Translations under genes and position numbers: made by a program
Shown: piece after piece, positions 7,254 to 13,558 of the stretch
Position numbering within the stretch: the first letter of the stretch is position 1
How the letters are laid out: each line of letters opens with the position of its first letter
The notes under the pieces: generated by a model
What the model was told of the DNA's origin: nothing
Databases searched by the model: none
What the model saw: only the letters and a program-made list of their open reading frames with translations
From: an uncultured Bacteroides sp.
Lineage (GTDB): Bacteria > Bacteroidota > Bacteroidia > Bacteroidales > Bacteroidaceae
Direction: 5' to 3'
Length of the DNA: 18,776 bases
NCBI RefSeq assembly: GCF_910586915.1
Contig: NZ_CAJULN010000047.1
Span: forward strand, 1-18,776

Positions 7254-7903
7254 TATTTCTCGTTAAAATTCAATCGGTTAAACATTACTGCTAAGTGGGC
7301 ATACAAAGAAGTGTTCTGCACGACAATGTGCTCTGGCACGCGAATGCGGAAAGGGGTAAAGTTCCATATTGCTTTTATTCCACCGTCTACCATCTTGTTT
7401 GTAATCTCCTGAGCAATATTGATAGGCACCGTCAGTACACCGATGTTCACTTCGTATTCTTTCATCTTGGCTTCAAAATCATTGGTATGGAAAATAGGTA
7501 TTCCGTCGAAATCCCTCCCCACCAAGTCCGGATTGACATCGAAAGCCGCCACAATCTCCAGCCCGAAATGCTGCAAACCCGAATCGCGAAGCAGGGCGCC
7601 GCCCAAACTTCCTACACCAAACAAAAAGGCCTTGTGCATCCGGGTAAATCCAAGAAAGCTCTCCAACACCTCAATCAGCGCGTCGATGTTGTAACCGACT
7701 CTTGTGCGCCCCGAAATATTAACATACGATAAATCTTTGGCGATTTGCGAAGCGTCAATATTTATTTCTTTGGAGATTTGCGTAGAAGAGACGTATTCCT
7801 CTCCTTTCTCTTTCATCAGTTTTATATTGGACAGATACCAGGGAAGTCTGCGCAAGGTAGGCTCCGGCACTTTATCCGCCTCTTTTCGTACAGATGTGCT
7901 CAT
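7253..7903 (-). CDS. rex: Redox-sensing transcriptional repressor Rex
   Basis: Rex binds DNA when NADH/NAD+ is low and is released by NADH, controlling fermentation and respiration genes. The product has an N-terminal winged-helix domain (VPEPTLRRLPWYLSNIKLM, then SSTQISKEINIDASQIAKDL) and a Rossmann domain with the dinucleotide loop FGVGSLGGALL at about 95-105. It ends with a C-terminal swapping helix. I use the ATG at 7903 (216 residues). The frame continues 13 codons to an ATG at 7942, but the promoter -7 element at 7929-7936 would put the transcript start downstream of that codon. The conserved family sequence also begins close to MSTSVRKEADKVPEPT. It overlaps the next gene by one base and is divergent from the SUI1 gene. 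Confidence 0.95.
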   Translation of the reverse strand: MSTSVRKEADKVPEPTLRRLPWYLSNIKLMKEKGEEYVSSTQISKEINIDASQIAKDLSYVNISGRTRVGYNIDALIEVLESFLGFTRMHKAFLFGVGSLGGALLRDSGLQHFGLEIVAAFDVNPDLVGRDFDGIPIFHTNDFEAKMKEYEVNIGVLTVPINIAQEITNKMVDGGIKAIWNFTPFRIRVPEHIVVQNTSLYAHLAVMFNRLNFNEK

Positions 7904-7928
7904 ACTTCTTACAAAATTTGGTATTTTG

Positions 7929-7958
7929 CAAAAGTACATCATTTTTTGAGACTGACAA
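7929..7958 (-). promoter_or_regulatory. Bacteroides-type promoter of rex
   Basis: On the minus strand TTG (7956-7958), 19 bases, then TACTTTTG (7929-7936) match the Bacteroides consensus. The transcript should start near 7922, about 20 bases before the rex ATG at 7903. A small inverted repeat, CAAAAT-N5-ATTTTG at 7912-7928, lies right at this point and could be an operator. It does not match the usual Rex box TTGTGA...TCACAA. Confidence 0.7.
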
Positions 7959-8015
7959 CCGTATCGTGCAAAACCTTAATAGAGATTAAACAAAACCAGG
8001 AAATGTGGTACAAAT

Positions 8016-8046
8016 TTTGCTCTTTTACATAAGTTTGATACTTTTG
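8016..8046 (+). promoter_or_regulatory. Bacteroides-type promoter of the SUI1 gene
   Basis: TTTG (8016-8019), exactly 19 bases, then TACTTTTG (8039-8046) are a full match to the Bacteroides promoter consensus. The start codon at 8069 follows, and GGAAGGAT directly before it is one of the few purine-rich ribosome-binding-like sequences in this window. Confidence 0.8.
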
Positions 8047-8068
8047 AAAAGAAATAAATAGGAAGGAT

Positions 8069-8419
8069 ATGAAAAAGAATGATTGGAAAGAGAGACTGAA
8101 TATCGTGTATTCCACCAATCCTGACTTCGGCTATGAGACGGAGGAGGAGGAAGAACAACTCACTCTCGACAAAGCCAGACAAAACCTGAGAGTTTCCATC
8201 GACAGAAAGAACCGGGGCGGGAAAGTGGTAACATTAATTACCGGATTCATCGGTACGGAAGATGACCTGAAAGAACTCGGCAAACTGCTGAAAAGCAAAT
8301 GTGGCGTAGGAGGTTCGGCGAAGGAGGGCGAAATCATCGTACAGGGCGACTTCAAGAATAAGATTATCGAACTGCTCGTCAAGGAGGGATATGTCAAAAC
8401 AAAAGGCGTGGGCGGTTGA
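8069..8419 (+). CDS. SUI1/eIF1-like translation factor (YciH family)
   Basis: This 116-residue protein is a bacterial homologue of the eukaryotic/archaeal initiation factor eIF1 (SUI1). The SUI1 fold covers about residues 38-112, with RVSIDRKNRGGKVVTLITGF, then LGKLLKSKCGVGGSAKEGEI and IVQGDFKNKIIELLVKEGY; the CGxGG and QGD elements are the family signature. The N-terminal 35 residues are acidic (a run of five Glu near 25-29) and probably flexible. In E. coli, YciH is thought to influence start-codon selection under stress, but its role in Bacteroides is not established. It has its own strong promoter and is divergent from rex. Its stop codon lies inside a terminator-like hairpin. Confidence 0.92.
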   Translation: MKKNDWKERLNIVYSTNPDFGYETEEEEEQLTLDKARQNLRVSIDRKNRGGKVVTLITGFIGTEDDLKELGKLLKSKCGVGGSAKEGEIIVQGDFKNKIIELLVKEGYVKTKGVGG

Positions 8420-8436
8420 GCATGAACCGCCCACGC
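8406..8436. terminator. Hairpin overlapping the SUI1 stop codon, between convergent genes
   Basis: A perfect 12-base inverted repeat, GCGTGGGCGGTT (8406-8417) and its complement (8425-8436), with a 7-base loop. The SUI1 stop codon (8417-8419) is at the loop edge. On the minus strand the stem is followed by CTTTTGTTTTG, so it fits best as an intrinsic terminator for the SGNH gene. The plus-strand side has no T-tract, so SUI1 termination here is less certain. Confidence 0.7.
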
Positions 8437-8439
8437 ATA

Positions 8440-8458
8440 CCGCTACTTCAAGTAGCGG
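8440..8458. repeat. Second hairpin over the SGNH gene stop codon
   Basis: CCGCTACTT, one base, then its exact complement. The SGNH gene stop (TAG on the minus strand, 8443-8445) lies inside. It is four bases from the neighbouring terminator stem, so the convergent junction holds two hairpins in a row. A structural role in termination or mRNA 3'-end protection is an inference. Confidence 0.5.
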
Positions 8459-10197
8459 GACAATTTCTTGGCTATCACTTCGTAGCCTTTGCGGTTGGGA
8501 TGCAACCCGTCTGAAAACAGTTCTTCTTTCAACTTGCCGTCGCCGCTCTGCAAAAGGGAAGAGAAATCCAGCACTTCGACGCTTGCTTCGCCCGACAAAC
8601 GGGTAGACAACAGGTGATTCAGCTCGGCAAGCCGGGACTCAAAACCGCGCCGGGGCAGAATCTTCACCACATACAACTGCGCATCCGGCTGCTTGCTCTT
8701 CACCAACTTCACAATCTGAGTGATTCCCGTGACTATCTCCTGGTTGGAGTTCTGCAACAGATTATTGGTGCCCAACATCATGAAAATCTTCTTGGCACTG
8801 AAACCGTCCAACTCGCCGTGGACTATGCGCCAGGTTATATTTTCAAGTTTGTCCCATCCGAATCCCATATTCACTGCCTTCCGTCCCTTGAAAAGTTTTT
8901 GCCATACATCGTCCGCTCTGCTGATTTTCTCCAACGGCAGGCCACCCCAATAATGAGTGATGGAGTTTCCCGTCATTACAATCTCGGGCTGATGTTCCGC
9001 ATTGTATTTCAATACTTCTTCATGACGTGTATCCCATTGGTAGACATTGGCATCCCGATATTGCCTGCATGGCTTGAAAAGCAACGAATCTATCTCCGGA
9101 TAGAGAATGTCTTTTATCTTTCGGGTATATGCATCTGCATATTGCTGCATACCCAAATCCGTAGCGTGTACTCCGTCTACCTGGCTGTCCATGCTCAATC
9201 CCTGCTCTTCGAAGGTCATGTAATGCAATCCCTTCACCTCGTCTTTCAACGACTGATATGCAGCCTGCAACTCTTTATTGGCAGCCATAAATACTTCTGC
9301 CTTCTTAGCGGACGACTTATATCCCATGTAACCGTCGTGTTCCACCAATAATATAGGTGCCTGGCTTTTGCTTCTTATCAACCGGACTGCCTTCTCCGTC
9401 CGCTCCTTGATGAGCGATGTCCGTTCGTCTGTCATATTGGGCATACAATCTATCACAAACAAAGAGGCATCCAGTTCGGCAATGAATGCAATCATCTCCT
9501 CCTCCAACTGCCCGCTTCCCGAAAATCCTAAATTGACAACGGGCGTATCTAACTTACGCTGCACAATGTTAGTCCACGCCATACCGGGACGCGAAGCACA
9601 AGCTCCCTGCACAATGGAAGTGCCATACACCACAACCGGCTTCTCCAACGATGCAGGTACAAAATCGAACCTGCATCCGGCAGGCACGCCGATTTCCAAA
9701 TATTCCACCTTATTATATAAAGGAAGATACAGGCAATATTCATTTCCTCTGTGGTGTGAATTGCGATAGGTCAGATGCTCATAGTGATAATTTATCGTAT
9801 CGCTGAAATGATACCGTCCGGCACACCAATACTGGTTTCCGTCGGCATCCGTCGTATAGAGGTCTACCCCACTGACGCCGGTTGCAGGCATATGAACCAT
9901 AGCCAATCCGCCACTTACTTTATACTTCACCCGGATATCGGTCGCATTGGTATGAAACTTCACATACAGTCCGGGACTCTGCCGCGAGATATTCCATACC
10001 GACAAGGGAACCGTCTCTTTTGCCCGTAAAGGCAAGCGGGCATACGCCTTGCCGATTTCAGCATTCCACCCTCTTCCATGCAGGGGCAACGATGCGTCTT
10101 CCAAAGGATTATACCAGCGGGTCTGCGCACACAAATTCAGGCAGTGAGCAACCGCAATCAATAAACACGCACATAATGAAAACAATCTACACTTCAT
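8443..10197 (-). CDS. Secreted protein with two tandem SGNH hydrolase domains
   Basis: The 584-residue product begins with a hydrophobic signal peptide (about 1-24, ending NLCAQ) and should be exported. After it comes a beta-rich N-terminal domain carrying SGVDLYTTDADG (109-120), the GxDLY type often placed ahead of SGNH domains. The first SGNH domain has VVVYGTSIVQG with Ser194, MPN with Asn254, and DGVH with Asp341/His344. The second has VMTGNSITHYWGG with Ser412, GTNN at 476-479, and DGLHP with Asp563/His566. Both catalytic sets therefore look intact, and the second uses GNSI in place of the usual GDSI. Such enzymes are often carbohydrate esterases; deacetylation of glycans is a plausible but unproven role. 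No susC/susD or glycosidase genes are nearby. No promoter consensus is visible upstream. Confidence 0.9.
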   Translation of the reverse strand: MKCRLFSLCACLLIAVAHCLNLCAQTRWYNPLEDASLPLHGRGWNAEIGKAYARLPLRAKETVPLSVWNISRQSPGLYVKFHTNATDIRVKYKVSGGLAMVHMPATGVSGVDLYTTDADGNQYWCAGRYHFSDTINYHYEHLTYRNSHHRGNEYCLYLPLYNKVEYLEIGVPAGCRFDFVPASLEKPVVVYGTSIVQGACASRPGMAWTNIVQRKLDTPVVNLGFSGSGQLEEEMIAFIAELDASLFVIDCMPNMTDERTSLIKERTEKAVRLIRSKSQAPILLVEHDGYMGYKSSAKKAEVFMAANKELQAAYQSLKDEVKGLHYMTFEEQGLSMDSQVDGVHATDLGMQQYADAYTRKIKDILYPEIDSLLFKPCRQYRDANVYQWDTRHEEVLKYNAEHQPEIVMTGNSITHYWGGLPLEKISRADDVWQKLFKGRKAVNMGFGWDKLENITWRIVHGELDGFSAKKIFMMLGTNNLLQNSNQEIVTGITQIVKLVKSKQPDAQLYVVKILPRRGFESRLAELNHLLSTRLSGEASVEVLDFSSLLQSGDGKLKEELFSDGLHPNRKGYEVIAKKLSRYLK

Positions 10198-10227
10198 ACT
10201 ATTAGTTATTAAGAATACGATGGCAAG

Positions 10228-10248
10228 TTATCAAGAAAAACTTGATAA
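10228..10248. repeat. Small inverted repeat in the leader of the SGNH gene
   Basis: TTATCAAG, five bases, then CTTGATAA, 31 bases before the SGNH ATG and 20 bases beyond the tsf terminator stem. It has no T-tract on the minus side. It may be an operator or a second processing/termination hairpin. Confidence 0.4.
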
Positions 10249-10262
10249 TGCAAAAAAGGAAA

Positions 10263-10298
10263 CAAAAAAACCGTCTTGAAATAAATTCAAAACGGTTT
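10263..10298 (-). terminator. Intrinsic terminator of tsf
   Basis: On the minus strand AAACCGTTTTGAA (10286-10298) pairs with TTCAAGACGGTTT (10268-10280), thirteen pairs including one G-U, closing a 5-base loop. A run of T (complement of 10263-10270) follows. It lies about 28 bases after the tsf stop codon and ends the rplM-rpsI-rpsB-tsf block. Confidence 0.9.
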
Positions 10299-10325
10299 CT
10301 ATATTCGTTATTGTCAGACCGACTA

Positions 10326-11318
10326 TTATTCAGCTTTCAAAGTGAAACGCTTGAAGTCTACAATCTTCAGTTCAGGATCAGCAGCAGCCAATACTTCTCT
10401 TACAGTCTTCTTGCCATCCATGATGTCTTCCTGGTTCAGCAAGCAAACTTCTTTCAAGAATTTACCCAGACGACCTTTAGCAATGTTCTGAATCATTTGT
10501 TCGGGCAGGTTTGCAGCTTTTTCAGCAGAAACAGTAGCAATGATTTCTTTTGCTTTAGCTACGTCTTCAGCCGTAATCCAGCCTTTAGCCATGTTGCTTT
10601 CCATGTGGTCTTCGCTGTCTACGTGAGCCGGGTTGATGTTAGCTTTCTTCAAAGCAGCTTCTACAGCTTTCTGTACCTGTTCAGCTTTTGTCTTTTCGAT
10701 AGCAACTTCAATTTCTTTCTGTTTTACTTCTTCAGAAACACCGTCTTCGTCGATAGCAATCGGGTTCATGGCAGCAATCTGCATAGCTATTTGCTTAGCC
10801 AACTGTTCGTTTACTTCCTTGTTGAAAGCAACGATGGTGCAAAGACCGTTTCTGTTCATGTGGTTGTAAACAGTAGTGCTCACACCCTCTACAGTCATAT
10901 AACCGTCAAGTTCCATCTTTTCACCTGTGATACCGCTACGGTCGGTTACAGCATCTTGTACAGTACCGTTACCCATCGGTAATGCTTTTACTTCGTCCAA
11001 AGTAGCGCATTTGTTAGCTACGGCAAGGTCAAGAATATCTTGAGTCAGTTTTACAAAATCAGCGTTCTGAGCAACAAAGTCAGTTTCACACTTCAAAGCA
11101 ACGATAACAGCGCGGTCACCGGTAGTCTTAGCCAAAACGCAACCTTCAGAGGCTTCACGTTCCGAACGCTTAGCAGCAACAGCCTGTCCTTTCTTACGGA
11201 TAATTTCCATTGCCTTGTCGAAATCGCCTTCTGCTTCGGTCAATGCGTTTTTGCAATCCATCATACCAGCTCCGGTCATTTTACGCAGCTTGGTAATATC
11301 AGCCATACTTACAGCCAT
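10326..11318 (-). CDS. tsf: Elongation factor Ts
   Basis: EF-Ts is the guanine nucleotide exchange factor that regenerates EF-Tu-GTP during translation. The 330 residues open with MAVSMADITKLRKMTGAGMM, which leads into the UBA-like N-terminal domain and the DCKNALTEAEGDFDKA signature. The EF-Tu-contacting TDFVAQN motif is at 79-85, followed by the two core subdomains and a C-terminal module ending with LGKFLKEVCLLNQ. The length is slightly above the classical 280-300 residues, with some extra acidic/lysine-rich sequence around 190-235. An alternative ATG four codons in (11306) is possible. It follows rpsB, as in most bacteria, but with a 142-base gap containing a very long hairpin. Confidence 0.97.
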   Translation of the reverse strand: MAVSMADITKLRKMTGAGMMDCKNALTEAEGDFDKAMEIIRKKGQAVAAKRSEREASEGCVLAKTTGDRAVIVALKCETDFVAQNADFVKLTQDILDLAVANKCATLDEVKALPMGNGTVQDAVTDRSGITGEKMELDGYMTVEGVSTTVYNHMNRNGLCTIVAFNKEVNEQLAKQIAMQIAAMNPIAIDEDGVSEEVKQKEIEVAIEKTKAEQVQKAVEAALKKANINPAHVDSEDHMESNMAKGWITAEDVAKAKEIIATVSAEKAANLPEQMIQNIAKGRLGKFLKEVCLLNQEDIMDGKKTVREVLAAADPELKIVDFKRFTLKAE

Positions 11319-11346
11319 AATATTTTATATTTTAATCGTTTATAAT

Positions 11347-11454
11347 AAAAAAAGTAGTCAAGTAATAAGTAGTTAAGTAGTCAAGTAGAAATGTTGGCTA
11401 CAAAAGCAGTAGTATCTTATACCTACTACTTAACTACTTACTCCTTGACTACTT
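11347..11454 (-). terminator. Long hairpin with T-tract between rpsB and tsf
   Basis: The arms at 11352-11381 and 11425-11454 are 30 bases each and complementary at 28 positions. On the minus-strand RNA one further position is G-U and one is a mismatch. The loop is 43 bases. The transcript-side 3' arm runs directly into a T run (complement of 11347-11353), as in an intrinsic terminator. The arms are themselves built of 7-8-base units of the type GTAGTYAA. Located 6 bases after the rpsB stop and 28 before the tsf start, it could attenuate tsf relative to rpsB or stabilise the 3' end of rpsB mRNA. Confidence 0.75.
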
Positions 11455-11460
11455 ATAGAT

Positions 11461-12297
11461 TTAAGCCTCTTCGTCTTCCTTGATGAAAGCAGCAGCTTTA
11501 GCTGCGTTGATAGCTTCTTCGTCAGACTTGTCGAGTCTTGCTTTTACAGATTTTTTCTTGCCTTTGTTAGCAGGAGCTTCACCGGCAGCTTCCATATCAA
11601 TCTTTTCAGCTTTTCTTTCTTCCAAGCCTTCGATCATAGCAGCACAACAAGCATCCAAGATAACTTCTACAGATTTAGTAGCGTCATCATTAGCAGGAAT
11701 TACGAAATCTACGTTTGAGGGATCAGAGTTTGTATCAACGATACCGAATACAGGAATACCCAAACGGTTAGCTTCGCGAACTGCGATATTTTCTTTCATT
11801 ACGTCGATAACGAACAATGCAGACGGCAGACGAGTTAAGTCAGCGATAGAGCCCAAAGTCTTGTCCAATTTTGCACGTTGACGAGAGATTTGAAGAATTT
11901 CTCTCTTAGAAAGGTTAGAATAAGTACCATCGTTAGTCAACTTATCGATAGTAGCCATTTTCTTCACAGCCTTACGGATAGTCGGGAAGTTAGTCAACAT
12001 ACCGCCCGGCCAGCGCTCGATTACATAAGGCATATTAACAGATTGAGCTTTCTCAGCTACAACTTGTTTAGCTTGTTTTTTAGTAGCAACAAAAAGAACT
12101 TTCTTGCCTGATTTGGCAATCTGTTTCAAAGCTTCAGCAGCTTCGTCTACTTTTACAACTGTTTTGTGGAGGTCAATGATGTGAATACCATTGCGTTCCA
12201 TGAAAATATAAGGAGCCATTGCAGGATTCCACTTTCTTTTAAGGTGTCCGAAGTGGCATCCGGCTTCCAATAATGTATCAAAATTTGTTCTTGACAT
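11461..12297 (-). CDS. rpsB: 30S ribosomal protein S2
   Basis: S2 is a late-assembling protein of the small subunit, needed for S1 binding in many bacteria. The product (278 residues) starts MSRTNFDTLLEAGCHFGHLK and contains KWNPAMAPYIFMERNGIHII, VLFVATKKQAK, and WPGGMLTNFPTIRK, all S2 signatures. LPSALFVIDVMKENIAVREA and IPVFGIVDTNSDP follow. The last 45 residues are a charged Lys/Ala/Glu tail beyond the conserved core, which explains the length above the usual 230-250. It follows rpsI after a 119-base non-coding leader with alternative RNA pairings. Confidence 0.97.
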   Translation of the reverse strand: MSRTNFDTLLEAGCHFGHLKRKWNPAMAPYIFMERNGIHIIDLHKTVVKVDEAAEALKQIAKSGKKVLFVATKKQAKQVVAEKAQSVNMPYVIERWPGGMLTNFPTIRKAVKKMATIDKLTNDGTYSNLSKREILQISRQRAKLDKTLGSIADLTRLPSALFVIDVMKENIAVREANRLGIPVFGIVDTNSDPSNVDFVIPANDDATKSVEVILDACCAAMIEGLEERKAEKIDMEAAGEAPANKGKKKSVKARLDKSDEEAINAAKAAAFIKEDEEA

Positions 12298-12337
12298 CTT
12301 GTTTTTCTTTAAATCGTTTACTTTCTTTTTTGTTTTT

Positions 12338-12393
12338 CTAAACCAACCGCCGGGTAGTCCAAAAGAAGAGTCCCGGTAGTTTAGATACTAAAC
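12338..12393 (-). promoter_or_regulatory. Structured rpsB leader with alternative pairings
   Basis: In the 119 bases between rpsI and rpsB, the minus-strand RNA contains GTTTAG (complement of 12388-12393), CTAAAC (12379-12384) and GTTTAG again (12338-12343). The middle segment can pair with either the first, forming a tight 3-base-loop hairpin, or the last, forming a long arm. The long arm also encloses a second pairing, CCGGG (12372-12376) with CCCGG (12350-12354). No TAnnTTTG promoter is present in this gap. The arrangement looks like a ribosomal-protein autoregulatory leader, with S2 the obvious candidate ligand. That function is inferred. Confidence 0.55.
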
Positions 12394-12416
12394 ATATTCC
12401 CCAGTCAGGCAATCCA

Positions 12417-12803
12417 TTAACGCTTGCTGAACTGGAATCTTCTACGAGCTTTCGGCTGTCCCGGTTTCTTACGTTCAACAGAACGCGGGTCGCGAGTCAT
12501 GAAGCCTTCAGCACGAAGAGCGGCTTTGTCTTCAGCGTTGATTTTAACCAGTGCACGAGCGATAGCTAAGCGCAAAGCCTGAGACTGACCGGTAAAACCA
12601 CCACCACACAAGTTTACTTTGATGTCATACTTTTCAGCAGCACCCAACTTGTTCAACGGTTGTTTAACAACATACTGAAGAATAGTTGATGGAAAGTACT
12701 CTGCAAGGTCTCTCTTGTTAATAGTAATCTTTCCTGTACCTTCGCTTACGAAAATACGTGCGATTGCACGTTTACGTCTGCCTAATGCATTTACTACTTC
12801 CAT
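12417..12803 (-). CDS. rpsI: 30S ribosomal protein S9
   Basis: S9 is a small-subunit protein whose C-terminal tail reaches the P-site tRNA. The 128 residues show VNALGRRKRAIARIFVSEG at the start, GGGFTGQSQALRLAIARAL in the middle (the S9 signature), and the conserved basic end RDPRSVERKKPGQPKARRRF followed by QFSKR. The invariant terminal Lys-Arg is present. It lies 6 bases after rplM, the common L13-S9 pairing, so it shares the rplM promoter. Confidence 0.98.
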   Translation of the reverse strand: MEVVNALGRRKRAIARIFVSEGTGKITINKRDLAEYFPSTILQYVVKQPLNKLGAAEKYDIKVNLCGGGFTGQSQALRLAIARALVKINAEDKAALRAEGFMTRDPRSVERKKPGQPKARRRFQFSKR

Positions 12804-12809
12804 TATATC

Positions 12810-13271
12810 TTATTTATATGAATTAATATCAATCATTTTCGGGTTCTGAGCTGCGTGTTTATGTTCGCTACCTGCGTACACATACAAGTTGTTCAGCAAT
12901 TTAGCTCCCAGAATGTTTTTGGGAAGCATACCCTTCACTACTTTCTTCAGCAATCTCTCTTCGCCGTTCGGTTTAGCAATCAAACGGGCAGGAGTCATTT
13001 CTCTCTGACCACCAGGGTAGCCTGTGTATGACAAATAAACTCTGTCATTCCATTTGTTACCAGTCAGTTTTACTTTATCTGCATTGATGATGATAACGTT
13101 ATCACCGCAGTCTACGTGAGGAGTAAAGTTCGGTTTGTACTTTCCTCTCAACAATTTTGCAACTTTTGCTCCCAGACGACCCAATGTTTGGTCTGTAGCG
13201 TCAACAATAACCCATTCTTTGGTTACAGTTGCTTTGTTGGCAGAAATGGTCTTGTAACTTAAAGTATCCAC
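12810..13271 (-). CDS. rplM: 50S ribosomal protein L13
   Basis: L13 is an early-assembling large-subunit protein. The 153-residue product contains WVIVDATDQTLGRLGAKVAK, GKYKPNFTPHVDCGDNVIII, and LTGNKWNDRVYLSYTGYPGG. The signature LLKKVVKGMLPKNILGAKLL also follows. The start is a GTG codon at 13271 (GTG GAT ACT), giving MDTLSYKTIS. The next in-frame ATG lies deep inside the conserved domain and cannot be the start. It is the first gene of the block rplM-rpsI-rpsB-tsf, preceded by an untranslated leader of about 120 bases. Confidence 0.97.
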   Translation of the reverse strand: MDTLSYKTISANKATVTKEWVIVDATDQTLGRLGAKVAKLLRGKYKPNFTPHVDCGDNVIIINADKVKLTGNKWNDRVYLSYTGYPGGQREMTPARLIAKPNGEERLLKKVVKGMLPKNILGAKLLNNLYVYAGSEHKHAAQNPKMIDINSYK

Positions 13272-13322
13272 TCTAATTTTGTTTTTTAAATGTTACTACT
13301 AAAAATTCATCTTCACCACTCA

Positions 13323-13351
13323 TTAGTTTTCCCCGGACAAAGGAGAACTAA
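13323..13351 (-). promoter_or_regulatory. Hairpin in the rplM leader, candidate L13 autoregulatory element
   Basis: On the minus-strand RNA, TTAGTT-CTCC pairs with GGGG-AA-AACTAA around a 7-base loop (one G-U, a two-base bulge). The hairpin is about 50 bases before the rplM start and inside the predicted leader. A second small hairpin, TTATCA-N5-TGATAA, lies at 13371-13387 near the transcript start. Placement and structure suit a ribosomal-protein leader. I recall that such leaders have been proposed for Bacteroidia but cannot confirm a match here. Confidence 0.5.
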
Positions 13352-13398
13352 CTTGCTATGAATTAATCTCTTATCATTTTTTGATAATAATCGGCTTG

Positions 13399-13429
13399 CA
13401 AAAGTACGGCTTTTCTTTGAATTGGCAAA
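13399..13429 (-). promoter_or_regulatory. Bacteroides-type promoter of the rplM-rpsI-rpsB-tsf block
   Basis: On the minus strand TTTG (13426-13429), exactly 19 bases, and TACTTTTG (13399-13406) match the full Bacteroides consensus. The start of transcription should be near 13391, leaving a leader of about 120 bases before rplM. Confidence 0.8.
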
Positions 13430-13483
13430 CTATTTCCTGCTTTTTTTGGTTTTATCCGGCTGAATAACAAGGTACTTTCCGAC

Positions 13484-13532
13484 AAAAAACAACGGCACTC
13501 GGTATTTACGATTTGTAAATCCGTAGTGCCGT
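13484..13532 (-). terminator. Intrinsic terminator of the DUF4488-like gene
   Basis: ACGGCACT (13492-13499) pairs with AGTGCCGT (13525-13532), and ATTTAC pairs with GTAAAT further in, with a short irregular section between. On the minus strand the stem is followed by TGTTTTTTG. It lies 26 bases after the stop at 13559 and separates this gene from the rplM promoter. Confidence 0.8.
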
Positions 13533-13558
13533 ATGTGTACATTTCAGTGTCCGACTGT

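Noticed and set aside
7904..7942. Longer rex start at the ATG ending at 7942
   Set aside because: The -7 promoter element (7929-7936) places the transcript start downstream of this codon, and the 13 extra residues are not family-like.
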